This document shows, one piece after another, positions 19,015 through 27,544 of a DNA stretch of 64,000 nucleotides; within the stretch, counting starts at the first letter, position 1, and every line of letters begins with the position of its first letter. The notes beneath the pieces are model-generated. The model searched no databases. It saw only the letters and a program-made list of their open reading frames with translations, and was not told the origin of the DNA. The translations under genes were made by a program, and so were the position numbers. Location: contig JAJNPS010000021.1 in NCBI GenBank assembly GCA_021155205.1, positions 186,001 through 250,000 of the forward strand, written 5' to 3'. The DNA is from Rhodobacterales bacterium (GTDB lineage Bacteria; Pseudomonadota; Alphaproteobacteria; Rhodobacterales; Rhodobacteraceae).

Positions 19015-19710
19015 TCAGGCGTCCAACTGGCGCGACAGGATGGTGGCGAACTCATCGGCAAAGGCCTCGTAGCCCCCGATGATCCGTTCGCTGTCGGCAT
19101 TCAGCTTGTTGTAGAACACCACCGCCGGGATGGCCGCGACCAGCCCGATCCCGGTCGCCAAGAGCGCCTCGGCAATACCGGGGGCGACGACAGCCAGGTT
19201 GGTATTCTGGCTGATGGCGATCTGTTCAAAGGCGTACTTGATCCCCCAGACCGTGCCAAAGAGGCCGATAAAGGGGGCGGTGGACCCGGTGGTGGCCAGG
19301 AACGACAACCCGTTGTTCAACCGCTCGCTTTCGCGGCTGATGGCAACATCCATCGCCCGGTCGATCCGCGCCTGCGCGCCCGCGATCAGCCCGCCGTCCT
19401 GCCGGTGGCTGCGCCGCCACTCCAGCATGCCGGCGGCAAAGATCTTTTCCGACGGCCCCTCGGCCTCGGCTCCGATCTTTTCGAACAACTCGTCCAAAGG
19501 CTCACCCGACCAGAAGGCGCGGTCAAAAACCGAAGCTTCCTTGCGCGAGGCGCGCAGCATGATGTGTTTCTGGATGATGATGGCCCAGGACCAGAAGGAC
19601 ATGATCATCAGCAGGATCATCACCACTTTGACGGTCAGGGTTGCGCGCGCGAAAAGGGCGAGCAGCGAGAAATCAATCTCCTGCGCCATCGCAAGGGTTC
19701 CGGTTTCCAT
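19015..19710 (-). CDS. tolQ: Tol-Pal system protein TolQ (ExbB family)
   Basis: A 231-residue inner-membrane protein with three helices (about 25-45, 138-158 and 172-194). The conserved stretch LSFLATTGSTAPFIGLFGTV is followed by GIAEALLATGIGLVAAIPAV, the MotA/TolQ/ExbB proton-channel signature. The ATG at 19710 places the first helix at the usual distance. It is first of the tight tolQRA set; 134 bp separate it from ybgC, enough for its own promoter. Confidence 0.97.
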   Translation of the reverse strand: METGTLAMAQEIDFSLLALFARATLTVKVVMILLMIMSFWSWAIIIQKHIMLRASRKEASVFDRAFWSGEPLDELFEKIGAEAEGPSEKIFAAGMLEWRRSHRQDGGLIAGAQARIDRAMDVAISRESERLNNGLSFLATTGSTAPFIGLFGTVWGIKYAFEQIAISQNTNLAVVAPGIAEALLATGIGLVAAIPAVVFYNKLNADSERIIGGYEAFADEFATILSRQLDA

Positions 19711-19844
19711 TACGCCTGCTCTTGTTATCAGGGCTCTCTCGGCCCCCTGTTGCCTGAACCCTACCAAGGTTTGAAGGGGATTGCCAACACATTGGCGTGC
19801 TTTCGCCGGGCCGGGCGGCTGGGCGGGCACGGTGTGTCAGGGCT

Positions 19845-20264
19845 TCAGCGGCTGTCCGCTCCGCGAAGGGTCGCGCGCAAGACGGCGGGAAACCGCGTCG
19901 CCTTGCCGGTGCTTGTCAGGCAGACCAGTGTGATTTCGGCCGAAAAAAGTAACGTATCGCCGCGCAGGACACGCTGCTTCAGCACCATCCGCGCGCCCAT
20001 GTCCGAAACAACCGTGGTCGCCACGGTCAGCACATCGTCGAAACGTGCCGGAGAAACATAGTCCGCCACGACCCGGCGCACCGCAAAGACCAGCCCCGCC
20101 TCATCCCGGAGGCTCGACTGGTCGATGCCAAGACCCCGGATCCATTCGCTGCGCGCCCGTTCGATGAACTTCAGGTAGTTGGCGTAATAGACGATCCCGG
20201 CAAGATCGGTATCCTCGTAGTAGACGCGCAAGGGGAAGGTATGAAGAGCCTCGCCAGACATCAT
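19845..20264 (-). CDS. ybgC: Acyl-CoA thioesterase YbgC (Tol-Pal associated)
   Basis: About 139 residues with the hot-dog thioesterase fold. The motif YYEDTDLAGIVYYANY holds the catalytic Asp region of the 4-hydroxybenzoyl-CoA thioesterase group, and YLKFIERARSEWIRGLGI follows. YbgC acts on short-chain acyl-CoA or acyl-ACP and is nearly always encoded directly upstream of tolQ, as here. Two adjacent ATGs (20264, 20261) could be the start; no strong Shine-Dalgarno separates them. Upstream lies unusual DNA before ruvB. Confidence 0.93.
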   Translation of the reverse strand: MMSGEALHTFPLRVYYEDTDLAGIVYYANYLKFIERARSEWIRGLGIDQSSLRDEAGLVFAVRRVVADYVSPARFDDVLTVATTVVSDMGARMVLKQRVLRGDTLLFSAEITLVCLTSTGKATRFPAVLRATLRGADSR

Positions 20265-20403
20265 TTGTCGCAATTTCAAACCTTGCCTGCGTCAGCGTCC
20301 AGTAACCTGATGCGCGATTTGCCGGAAAACTTCATCTATCTTGTTTTCATCGGAAAAGAACTTCAAAAATCCGCTCTGCAAAAGATGGGCTGGTGCAAGG
20401 ATG

Positions 20404-20427
20404 CCCCAACCCTGGGGCGGGTTGGGG
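20404..20427. other. GC-rich hairpin after the small secreted protein gene
   Basis: CCCCAACCC / GGGTTGGGG: a 9-bp perfect stem with a 6-base loop, 43 bp after the stop of the 86-residue gene (minus strand). There is no T-run, so it is at best a weak terminator or an RNA 3'-end stabiliser. Confidence 0.5.
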
Positions 20428-20469
20428 TCCGAAAGGTCATTGCATTGCACAATTCCCTTCAGAAATGCC

Positions 20470-20730
20470 TTACTTCCGCAGAGCTGCTTCGATCCCAGCC
20501 TTCTTGTCTGCGTCGGTGTTGGAGTCGGTCAGCACACCTTCGATCTCGGCAAGCTGGCTCAGCGACAGAGACATCACATCGGCCTCCAGATTGAACTGCT
20601 TCAGAACATGCTCCAGCGAGGACGTGAGCATGGTGAGGCCCTGAGCCATGTTGTCCATCGTGGCTTTGTCTTCCGCAGAAGCCACGGTCGCCGACAGCGC
20701 GAGTATTGTAGCCAAAATTGTCAATCGCAT
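20470..20730 (-). CDS. Small exported protein, function unknown
   Basis: An 86-residue protein with a clear Sec signal peptide (MRLTILATILALSATVASA, cleavage before EDKA) leaving a mature chain of about 67 residues. The mature part is Leu/Ser/Asp/Glu-rich and probably helical (LTMLTSSLEHVLKQFNLEAD, LSLSQLAEIEGVLTD). It contains no cysteine and no motif I recognise. AAGGA lies about 7 bases before the ATG at 20730, which supports expression. It sits in the ~1.1 kb between ruvB and ybgC, whose two flanking clusters are commonly adjacent in related bacteria. I cannot assign a function. Confidence 0.7.
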   Translation of the reverse strand: MRLTILATILALSATVASAEDKATMDNMAQGLTMLTSSLEHVLKQFNLEADVMSLSLSQLAEIEGVLTDSNTDADKKAGIEAALRK

Positions 20731-21384
20731 AGGAAGTCCTTTCTGAGTGAAACGTTTTCGACTTGGAGCGTCCACCATTGGACGGCTCGCGGTTAGAGAC
20801 GCGACATGCGCAGGGACCTTACTGGATGTCCGAGATGATCGGCGGAATTGGCCTGCTGCCGGGGTCATGCAGCCAACGGGCGGGCTATGGACGCTTCGAT
20901 CGGCGACGGAGTGAAGGTCGCAAGCAACGATCGCTTGGCCGATCTGTTACGGAAGACTGACCCTGCGAACGTCCGCTCGATCTTTGGCGATGTGCATGTC
21001 TTGCGGCGGTTTTTCCGCCGGAATGGGTCGCGCCTTGCAGCAGGCAGCAGGACGACGACACGCGGGTTGCCCGTGCCGGTTGTCGGCCCGTCGGTCTGGT
21101 CAACAGTTTTGCCGGGCCGCGGTGGCCAGCCGCTTTGCCGTCAGGATGGCGCGGCTACTCGCGGTGTCGGACCGGACGCGGCTCGCCGATTGGCGGCCGC
21201 CCATGACGCGATGAAATGGCTTTTTCCCCGTGTTGCGGACGACGCGCTGCATATCCTGAACATCGTGGTGGCCGCAGACATGCGTGGCCAGAGCCTGGAG
21301 CGGCGGCGGGGTGGCGAGGCAGACGCCAAGGCGCGCAGGCTCGGCCTTCGGGCAGTGCATCTGGACACGGCGTCAGACAACCCC
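20731..21384. other. 654-bp stretch without a convincing gene between ruvB and the small exported protein
   Basis: All frames give only Arg/Ser/Ala-rich translations typical of GC-rich non-coding or antisense DNA. The best candidate is a plus-strand reading from ATG 20887, starting MDASIGDGVKVASNDRLADL, which stays open into the antisense of ruvB; no family was recognised and no good Shine-Dalgarno is present. A small hairpin CGGCGG-TTTTT-CCGCCG lies at 21004-21020. The stretch may be a decayed gene. The promoter of the 86-residue gene must lie near its lower end. Confidence 0.4.
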
Positions 21385-22410
21385 TCACCCCTCAAACAAA
21401 TCCGCCTGCCCCGGCCCCCTTGGCACCTCCAGCCCCAGATGCCGCCAGGCCTTCATTCCCAGCACCCTTCCCCGCGGAGTGCGCAACAGCAATCCCTGCT
21501 GCAGAAGGTAGGGCTCGATCACTTCCTCGATCGCATCGCGCGGCTCGCTCAGGGCTGCCGCGATGGTCTCCACCCCGACCGGGCCGCCTGCGTAATTTTC
21601 GGCGAGCAGGGTCAGATAGCGCCGGTCCGCGCCGTCCAGCCCCAGATGATCCACCCCCAGCCGCGTCAGCGCCCGATCCGCCAGCGCCCGACTGATCCGT
21701 CCGCCCCCCTCGACCAGCGCGAAATCCACGACCCGCCGCAGCAAGCGTCCCGCGATCCGGGGCGTTCCCCGTGCCCGGCGGGCAATCTCGCGGCAGCCAT
21801 CCGGTTCCGCCTCCACCTTCAAGAGCCGCGCACCGCGCGTGACGATCTCGAATAGCTCCGCCTCGGAATAGAACTCCAGCCGCGTCGGAATGCCGAACCT
21901 ATCCCGCAGTGGCGTCGTCAAGAGCCCCAGCCGCGTCGTCGCCCCCACCAGCGTAAAGGGCTGCAGGTCGATCCGCACTGTCCGCGCGGCCGGCCCCTCG
22001 CCGATCACCAGATCCAGCGCGAAATCCTCCAGTGCCGGGTACAGCACCTCCTCCACGATGGGGGACAGGCGGTGAATCTCGTCGATGAAAAGGACATCGC
22101 GCGGTTCAAGATTGGTCAGGATCGCCGCGAGGTCCCCCGGCCGCGCCAGCACGGGGCCTGAGGTCATACGGAACCCCACCCCCAGCTCGCGCGCCATGAT
22201 CTGCGCAAGGGTGGTCTTGCCCAGACCCGGCGGCCCATGAAACAGCGTGTGGTCCATCGCCTCGCCCCGCATGCGGGCAGATTCGATGAACACCGCAAGA
22301 TTCGCCCGCGCCTCGGCCTGCCCGATGAACTCCGCCAGCATCTGTGGCCGCAGCGCGCGGTCGAGGTCCTCGGGCAGCGTATCCGGGCGAAGGGCGGGGT
22401 CCGGGGTCAT
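21385..22410 (-). CDS. ruvB: Holliday junction branch migration helicase RuvB
   Basis: A 341-residue AAA+ ATPase. Walker A GPPGLGKT is at 59-66, Walker B FIDEIH ends at 113, sensor [19 protein letters not shown] follows, and the C-terminal winged-helix part holds [15 protein letters not shown] and TPRGRVLG. It drives branch migration with RuvA. The order ruvC-ruvA-ruvB with 3-4 bp junctions indicates one transcript. The next gene downstream would normally be close, but 654 bp of DNA without a clear gene follow. Confidence 0.97.
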   Translation of the reverse strand: MTPDPALRPDTLPEDLDRALRPQMLAEFIGQAEARANLAVFIESARMRGEAMDHTLFHGPPGLGKTTLAQIMARELGVGFRMTSGPVLARPGDLAAILTNLEPRDVLFIDEIHRLSPIVEEVLYPALEDFALDLVIGEGPAARTVRIDLQPFTLVGATTRLGLLTTPLRDRFGIPTRLEFYSEAELFEIVTRGARLLKVEAEPDGCREIARRARGTPRIAGRLLRRVVDFALVEGGGRISRALADRALTRLGVDHLGLDGADRRYLTLLAENYAGGPVGVETIAAALSEPRDAIEEVIEPYLLQQGLLLRTPRGRVLGMKAWRHLGLEVPRGPGQADLFEG

Positions 22411-22413
22411 GCC

Positions 22414-23088
22414 TTACCTCGGCGCCAGCAGCTTCAGCGCGGCCCGGATCAGCACTGCCGCATCAGCCTCGGGCGCATCTCCGGCTACCGTTGCCACGGC
22501 TTGCGCGGCATCGCCATGGCCGTAGCCCAGGTTCACCAGCGCCGACAGGGCGTCGGCGGACACCCCGGCGCGGGCTTGCGCGACCGAGGGGGTATGCGTC
22601 CGGGCCGGTATCGTGACGGGCATCGCCTCGATCACCGCGTCGTCCGCCTCGGTCGGCGCGGCAAGGTTTGCCCCCGCCGCCATCAGGCCGGGCGCCTTGG
22701 ACTTCAGTTCCAGAATCACCCGCTGCGCCAGTTTTGGCCCTACCCCCGGCGCCGCCTGCACCGCCCGCGCATCGCCGAGCGTGATTGCCCGGCCCACGCC
22801 TTCGGCGCCCAGGGTTCCAAGAATCGCCATCGACGCCCTGGCCCCGACGCCCTGCACGGTCATCAACAGCTTGTGCCATTCCTTTTCCAGCATGGTCGGA
22901 AACCCGAAGAGCTGCAAAAGATCCTCGCGCACCAGAAGGTCGGTATAAAGCGCCACCGCCTCGCCCAAGCGCGGCAATCCGGCCATCGTGCGATCGGATA
23001 CATGCACCAGATACCCCACGCCGCGCACGTCGATCAGCACCTGGTCGGGGCCGCGCCAGTCCAGCCGCCCGGCAATGCGCCCGATCAT
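22414..23088 (-). CDS. ruvA: Holliday junction DNA-binding protein RuvA
   Basis: A 224-residue protein. The N-terminal OB fold begins [20 protein letters not shown] with [17 protein letters not shown], followed by helix-hairpin-helix motifs ([16 protein letters not shown] and [20 protein letters not shown]) and a C-terminal RuvB-binding domain with [16 protein letters not shown]. It forms tetramers that hold the four-way junction flat. Its ATG overlaps the ruvC stop in ATGA, and it ends 3 bp before ruvB. Confidence 0.96.
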   Translation of the reverse strand: MIGRIAGRLDWRGPDQVLIDVRGVGYLVHVSDRTMAGLPRLGEAVALYTDLLVREDLLQLFGFPTMLEKEWHKLLMTVQGVGARASMAILGTLGAEGVGRAITLGDARAVQAAPGVGPKLAQRVILELKSKAPGLMAAGANLAAPTEADDAVIEAMPVTIPARTHTPSVAQARAGVSADALSALVNLGYGHGDAAQAVATVAGDAPEADAAVLIRAALKLLAPR

Positions 23089-23594
23089 CCTGCCGCCCTT
23101 ACCGCCGCCTGCAGCCGGCCGGCCGATTGCAGGTGATGCGCGTGGCAGATCGCGACGGCCAGCGCATCCGCCGCATCCGGCCCGGTGATCACCACACCCG
23201 GCAGATGGATGCGCACCATGTGATCCACCTGAACCTTGGCCGCATGACCCACGCCGACCACAGTCTTTTTCACCGCATTCGGGGCGTATTCCCCCACCTC
23301 GAGCCCGAACTGCGCAGGCACCAGCAGCGCAATGCCCCGCGCCTGGCCCAGTTTCAGCGTCGCCACTGCATCCTTGTTGACAAAGGTATGCTCGACCGCC
23401 GCCGCATCCGGCCGGTACTGGCGCAGAACCTCGGTCAACTGCATGTGCAGCGCGGCGAGCCGTCGCGCCAGCGACCCGTCGTCGCCATCGCTGCGGCAGA
23501 TGCCATTGGCAACATGCACGATCCGCGCGCCAACGGCGTCGATCACCCCCCAGCCCAGATTTCTGAGGCCCGGATCAATCCCGAGAACGCGCAT
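23085..23594 (-). CDS. ruvC: Crossover junction endodeoxyribonuclease RuvC
   Basis: A 169-residue RNase H-fold nuclease that resolves Holliday junctions. The acidic catalytic residues are in place: Asp7 in RVLGIDPG, Glu in [11 protein letters not shown], and the Asp pair in [15 protein letters not shown]. The first gene of ruvCAB, with the 318-bp divergent spacer upstream likely containing its promoter. Confidence 0.96.
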   Translation of the reverse strand: MRVLGIDPGLRNLGWGVIDAVGARIVHVANGICRSDGDDGSLARRLAALHMQLTEVLRQYRPDAAAVEHTFVNKDAVATLKLGQARGIALLVPAQFGLEVGEYAPNAVKKTVVGVGHAAKVQVDHMVRIHLPGVVITGPDAADALAVAICHAHHLQSAGRLQAAVRAAG

Positions 23595-23912
23595 GCCTGC
23601 CCTGTTTGCTGCTTTTCCGTCCGACTAGCACGAAAAGGGAACATGCGCCAATCGAAAACCGCGGCACGGCAACAGTGTTGCACTGTACGCAGGAATTAAA
23701 ACCGACATTTCACATTCCGAAAGCGACTGAATCCACCTACACGACTGCTTTCGTTTGGATAATTTTGAAGAAACTATGAAATCCGCTATGCAATGGATGC
23801 ATGGCTGCTTTGCGGAGCAGCCGATTGCATCGGGTTCACGCCGCGCCTAATTACGCGGCATCAGGCGCAGTGGTTGCGTTTGAATTGATCCGTTTGATAA
23901 AGGAACACCGCA
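23595..23912. other. AT-richer divergent spacer between ruvC and the DUF1127 gene
   Basis: The most AT-rich block of the window (about 23690-23800). No gene is visible. A 7-bp hairpin GGCTGCT-TTGCGG-AGCAGCC lies at 23803-23822, about 90 bp before the DUF1127 start, and TTGATCCGTTTGATAAA near 23886 has promoter-like character. Promoters for both neighbours must lie here. Confidence 0.5.
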
Positions 23913-24116
23913 ATGGCCGCCTATGAGACGTCCCGCGCGGCGCCGCTCAGCGCCATCGCAACTTACCGCGTCGTGAACGCTGTGAGCATCACCCTGTCCA
24001 GCCTCAAGACCTGGAACGATGCCCGCGTGACCCGCAATGCGCTTTCGAAACTGTCCAACCGCGAGCTTGACGATATTGGTCTGTGCCGTGGGGACATCGA
24101 GTTTCTGGGTCGCTGA
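23913..24116 (+). CDS. DUF1127 small protein
   Basis: A 67-residue basic protein whose last third holds the DUF1127 signature LSKLSNRELDDIGLCRGDIEFL. AAAGGA precedes the ATG by 8 bases. Small Arg-rich DUF1127 proteins of alphaproteobacteria have been linked to RNA binding and stress or phosphate responses (for example CcaF1 of Rhodobacter sphaeroides), but this one has an N-terminal extension of its own and its role is unknown. It is monocistronic: a long spacer with a 5' hairpin lies upstream and a strong terminator 38 bp downstream. Confidence 0.88.
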   Translation: MAAYETSRAAPLSAIATYRVVNAVSITLSSLKTWNDARVTRNALSKLSNRELDDIGLCRGDIEFLGR

Positions 24117-24153
24117 ACGCCCCGGTAGGGAGCGACACGCCCGACCCCAAGAA

Positions 24154-24185
24154 AAAGGCCGCTGACAGCGATGTCAGCGGCCTTT
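24154..24185. terminator. Bidirectional terminator after the DUF1127 gene
   Basis: A 14-bp perfect stem AAAGGCCGCTGACA / TGTCAGCGGCCTTT with loop GCGA. On the plus strand it is followed by TTTGTTTG-like sequence, on the minus strand by TTTTTC. It serves the DUF1127 gene and the convergent small membrane-protein gene ending at 24223. Confidence 0.9.
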
Positions 24186-24222
24186 GTTTGTCAGGATTGC
24201 CTTGTCTGCCCGATGGACGGAT

Positions 24223-24594
24223 TCAGCCTGCCACGTTCAGAATGCCGCCGGGCGCAAGCGATGTGGTGATCTGCTTCGAGATCATCAGCGTCAACGGATC
24301 AGCCTGCATCAGTTGCCCGCCCAGCCGGTCGAAACCCTGCCCGTCCATCAAGGTCGCCACGCGCGCATTGTACACATCTGCGCCAAGCTGGTAGTGAATC
24401 GCTCCTTTGAGCGCAAATCCGAACATGACGATCAACAGCAGCGGACGCACGATCGGCGTCCGGCGATGCTTGCGCGGCGCGAACGAGGCGCGGCTCAGCG
24501 CACCTTCGGCAATGAACCCGTGCCCGCGTGCATGGGTGTATTCGATGCGCGCGACGCGCTTGTAAAAGTCGTTCAGGTTCGGATCAGCCCACAT
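24223..24594 (-). CDS. Small single-pass membrane protein, conserved hypothetical
   Basis: A 123-residue protein with a basic cytoplasmic N-terminal part (about 1-47), one membrane helix (about 49-65, VRPLLLIVMFGFALKGAI) and a C-terminal part of ~58 residues outside. The N-terminal segment NDFYKRVARIEYTHARGHGF looks conserved-type, but I recognise no domain family. It is flanked by the bidirectional terminator and a 116-bp spacer to prmA, so it is probably its own transcript. No function can be proposed. Confidence 0.65.
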   Translation of the reverse strand: MWADPNLNDFYKRVARIEYTHARGHGFIAEGALSRASFAPRKHRRTPIVRPLLLIVMFGFALKGAIHYQLGADVYNARVATLMDGQGFDRLGGQLMQADPLTLMISKQITTSLAPGGILNVAG

Positions 24595-24710
24595 TTGATG
24601 TGCTCACTTGTCCTTAGGCCTTGCGTCTTGCGGAAAAGCTACGGTCGAAATGTGGCAAATCTGCGGCGAAAAACGTGGCAGTTTAGGCGTTTAGGGGCAG
24701 CCCAATCTAC

Positions 24711-25583
24711 CTAGGCGCGAGCAAGGCAAAGCGTCGACCACTCGCCGATGTCGTCCTGCGCAAGCACGTTGAAGCCAGCGAAACGATAGGCTTCGATTAT
24801 TGCGTCGGCCTGCACAACCAGAAGCCCCGAAAGAATCGCCGTACCCCCAACCCCCACATGTGCCGCCATCACCGGGGCAAGCTCGATCAGCGGACCTTTC
24901 AGGATGTTGGCAAAGACAAGATCAAAGGGCGCGCGGGCGGCAATCTCGGGGTGATCGAACCCTGCCGCCTCGACGCAGTGTACCCGGGCTGCAAGTTTGT
25001 TGACGGCGACGTTCACCAGCGCAACCTCGACTGCAACCGCGTCGATGTCCGATGCAAGAACCCGCGCATCCGGCAATCCGCTGGCTGCAGCCATCGCCAG
25101 TACTGCAGTGCCACAGCCGATATCGGCGACGTTTGCGGGACGCGCGCCCGCCGTCAGAAGGCGGTCCAGTGCCCGCAGGCAGCCCAGCGTGGTGCCGTGA
25201 TGCCCGGTGCCGAACGCCACCGTCGCCTCGATCTCCAGCCCGATGCGACCCGGCGGCACAAGATGTCGGTCATGCGCGCCATAGACGAAGAACCGCCCCG
25301 CCTCGACCGGGGACAGTTCGCGCCGCACCTTCGCGACCCAGTCGATCTCGGGCAGTTCCGACACCGCGAAGGGCCGCGCGTCAAAGGCCATCGCCAGCAT
25401 CTCCAGCGTGGCCGACGCGGGCGATTCCGGGAAATAGGCCCCGACTTCCCACAGGCCCGATCCGTCCTCCACCTCGAACACGCCGACGCCGACGGGTTCG
25501 GGCGCCATCCGCTCCATCGCGGCGGCAAGGGCCCGTGCGTGGCCTTCGCCGGTCAGGGTGGTCAGGGCGGAATAGGTCGGCAT
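24711..25583 (-). CDS. prmA: Ribosomal protein L11 methyltransferase
   Basis: A 290-residue SAM-dependent methyltransferase. Signatures are EATVAFGTGHHGTTLGCL, the SAM-binding motif NVADIGCGTAVLAMAA and VFANILKGPLIELAP, all diagnostic of PrmA. It trimethylates L11 at several positions in the cytoplasm. AAGG lies 7 bases before the ATG at 25583. It follows the methyltransferase at 25598 by 14 bp, so the two share a transcript. Confidence 0.94.
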   Translation of the reverse strand: MPTYSALTTLTGEGHARALAAAMERMAPEPVGVGVFEVEDGSGLWEVGAYFPESPASATLEMLAMAFDARPFAVSELPEIDWVAKVRRELSPVEAGRFFVYGAHDRHLVPPGRIGLEIEATVAFGTGHHGTTLGCLRALDRLLTAGARPANVADIGCGTAVLAMAAASGLPDARVLASDIDAVAVEVALVNVAVNKLAARVHCVEAAGFDHPEIAARAPFDLVFANILKGPLIELAPVMAAHVGVGGTAILSGLLVVQADAIIEAYRFAGFNVLAQDDIGEWSTLCLARA

Positions 25584-25597
25584 CGGGGGGCCTTCTT

Positions 25598-26470
25598 TCA
25601 GCTTGCATCCGCGGCGCGTGGGCGGAGGCGGATCAGAATGTAACGGTTGTTGGCAAGAAACACCTCGGACGTGCGGGTCCGTTCCAGCAGACGCTGGGCC
25701 AGCCGCGTGCGCTGGCGGTCTGTCGTCACGCGGTCAAAAACCCAGCGCGCCACGCGCCAGCGGCCCGGTTGCTTGTCCGTCATTTCGGCGTCGATCCGCG
25801 TGACCGCGTGGCCGACCACCCAGAACAGCGCCTGTTCAAGGTCGATCGACGGGGCGACGGCGCCCGAGATGTCCTCCTCGGCGACGACCACCAGCGGCAG
25901 GGTCGCCACCAGGTCGCGGAACGCCTGCAAGCGGTGCCCGCCCCCGACGACCGCCTTGACCCGGCCACCACGGAACGCCTCGGACCGAAAGCAGTCCCCG
26001 ATCACCACTTCCCCGCCTGGCGCCAACAAGCCCATGGCGCGCGGCAGCCCGACATCCAGCGGGATGTACTGAAAGCTTTCCGAAAACAGGCACAGATCAT
26101 AGGGACCTGTTGCGGTGAAATCCTCGAACCGGCATTCATGCACGCGGGCCTTGGGGGCGTTGACGCGGCAGCGTCCCGCCAGGAACGGCGACGGCACCAC
26201 GATATCGACCTGATGGCCCAGCGCGATCAGCTTGGCCGCCGTCTCGCCCGCGCCACCGCCGATATCGAGGATGCGCAAGCCCGAGCCGCCCGGCAGATGC
26301 GCGAAGAGCCGCGCGGAATAGGCATCCTGCGCGGCGCGCAGATTGGCGGCCGTCACCTCCAGCCCCGTCCAGACACCATAGTGCAGATGTTCCGCCCCGG
26401 TCAGCCAGCGGATGAAGGACAGGCCCACATCAAGACCGATCGCCCGAGTGTCCAGTTTCTGGCGTGCCAT
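25598..26470 (-). CDS. Class I SAM-dependent methyltransferase, substrate unknown
   Basis: A 290-residue protein with the SAM-binding motif LRILDIGGGAGETAAKL (about residue 66) and the post-motifs DLCLFSESFQYIP and LLAPGGEVVIGDCF. It begins with a helical segment containing HYGVWTGLEVTAANL, the pattern seen in methyltransferases that act on lipids or small molecules near the membrane. The C-terminal part is basic (TTDRQRTRLAQRLLERTR). ATG 26470 is used; upstream in-frame residues look non-coding. It precedes prmA in one operon. The acceptor is unknown. Confidence 0.78.
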   Translation of the reverse strand: MARQKLDTRAIGLDVGLSFIRWLTGAEHLHYGVWTGLEVTAANLRAAQDAYSARLFAHLPGGSGLRILDIGGGAGETAAKLIALGHQVDIVVPSPFLAGRCRVNAPKARVHECRFEDFTATGPYDLCLFSESFQYIPLDVGLPRAMGLLAPGGEVVIGDCFRSEAFRGGRVKAVVGGGHRLQAFRDLVATLPLVVVAEEDISGAVAPSIDLEQALFWVVGHAVTRIDAEMTDKQPGRWRVARWVFDRVTTDRQRTRLAQRLLERTRTSEVFLANNRYILIRLRPRAADAS

Positions 26471-26560
26471 CCGTCCCCCGCGCGGCGATCCTGGGGGCCA
26501 TCCCTGCCCCCTTGCGGCCCCGCATCGCAAATTCCGACCCGGCACGCAACCCGTCCAGGG

Positions 26561-26590
26561 AAAAGGACCGAAGGCTCGAGTCCCCGGTCC
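26561..26590 (-). terminator. Probable terminator of msrA
   Basis: On the minus strand GGACCG...CGGTCC (6 bp, extended by partial pairing) is followed by TTTTCCC, 23 bp after the msrA stop. Confidence 0.55.
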
Positions 26591-26612
26591 ATTTGTTGCG
26601 CTGCGTCAGATG

Positions 26613-27269
26613 TCAGGCGCGAACGCCGGCGCCGACGGGGCAGGTCACGCCGGTCCCGCCGATACCGCAATAGCCGTTGGGATTCTTGGCGAGGTATTGC
26701 TGGTGGTACTCCTCGGCAAAATAGAACACCGGTGCGGGCAGGATCTCGGTGGTGATTGGCCCGAACCCGGCAGCCTTCAGGCGCGGCGCAAACAGCGCCT
26801 TGCTGGCCTCGGCGGCGGCGGCCTGTTCGGGCGTATAGGTATAGATGCCCGACCTGTAGGTCGATCCGACATCATTGCCCTGCCGCATCCCTTGCGTCGG
26901 GTCATGGCCTTCCCAGAACACTTTCAAGAGGTCGTCATAGCGGATCACGGCGGGATCAAAGATCACCCGCACGACCTCATTGTGCCCCGTCATCTGGGTG
27001 CAGGTTTCCTTGTAGGTCGGGTTCGGGGTGAACCCGCCCGCATAGCCGACCATGGTCAGCCAGACGCCGGGCAAGGCCCAGAACTTGCGCTCCACCCCCC
27101 AGAAACAGCCCATGCCGAACATCGCCTCGGCCATGCCCGCGGGCACCGGGGATTTCAGCGCAAGGCCGGACAGGAAATGCGTGTCGGCCGTGGGCAGCGC
27201 GTCCGGCCGACCCGGCAGGGCCTGATCCACGGAAACCATTTCCATCTTCCTGGCATTGGTGAAAAACAT
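26613..27269 (-). CDS. msrA: Peptide methionine sulfoxide reductase A
   Basis: A 218-residue enzyme reducing methionine-S-sulfoxide in proteins. The catalytic motif GCFWG has its Cys at residue 55, VGYAGG and the conserved [12 protein letters not shown] follow, and a resolving Cys lies in the C-terminal [10 protein letters not shown]. The ATG at 27269 has an excellent AGGAGG 5 bases upstream. It follows ccoS by 84 bp on the same strand, so it may be read from the cco transcript as well as its own promoter; a role in protecting respiratory proteins from oxidation is only an inference. Confidence 0.95.
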   Translation of the reverse strand: MFFTNARKMEMVSVDQALPGRPDALPTADTHFLSGLALKSPVPAGMAEAMFGMGCFWGVERKFWALPGVWLTMVGYAGGFTPNPTYKETCTQMTGHNEVVRVIFDPAVIRYDDLLKVFWEGHDPTQGMRQGNDVGSTYRSGIYTYTPEQAAAAEASKALFAPRLKAAGFGPITTEILPAPVFYFAEEYHQQYLAKNPNGYCGIGGTGVTCPVGAGVRA

Positions 27270-27353
27270 CTGCGCCTCCTTTGGTTGGCCGGAACATAAG
27301 CGTACCGCCCCCATGCCGCCAGCCTTCTCGCCACGACGTGAAGCATTGAAATG

Positions 27354-27536
27354 TCAACTGCCCCTGGGGGGCACCTCGCCAGGATTGGGGGTGTCGTCCC
27401 AGTCGGCACACAGGATGCGCGCGGCATCGCCGTCGGGGTCGTCGAACTGGTGGCTGCGCATGGCCCAGAAGAACCCCGCAAGGCCGGTGCCGCCAAGGAT
27501 CAGCGAGATCGGAATCAGATAGGCAAGGATGTCCAT
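27354..27536 (-). CDS. ccoS: cbb3 oxidase maturation protein CcoS
   Basis: A 60-residue protein with one N-terminal membrane helix (about 3-26, LIPISLILGGTGLAGFFWAM) followed by SHQFDDPDGDAARIL, the CcoS/FixS signature. CcoS is needed to insert cofactors into the cbb3 oxidase. It starts 8 bp after ccoI and is the last gene of ccoGHIS. Confidence 0.95.
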   Translation of the reverse strand: MDILAYLIPISLILGGTGLAGFFWAMRSHQFDDPDGDAARILCADWDDTPNPGEVPPRGS

Positions 27537-27544
27537 CCGCCCCC

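Noticed and set aside
20848..21855. Plus-strand 335-codon frame across the ruvB end
   Set aside because: Its last third is antisense to ruvB and the rest has no recognised motif or ribosome site; kept only as a possible remnant in the 20731-21384 entry.
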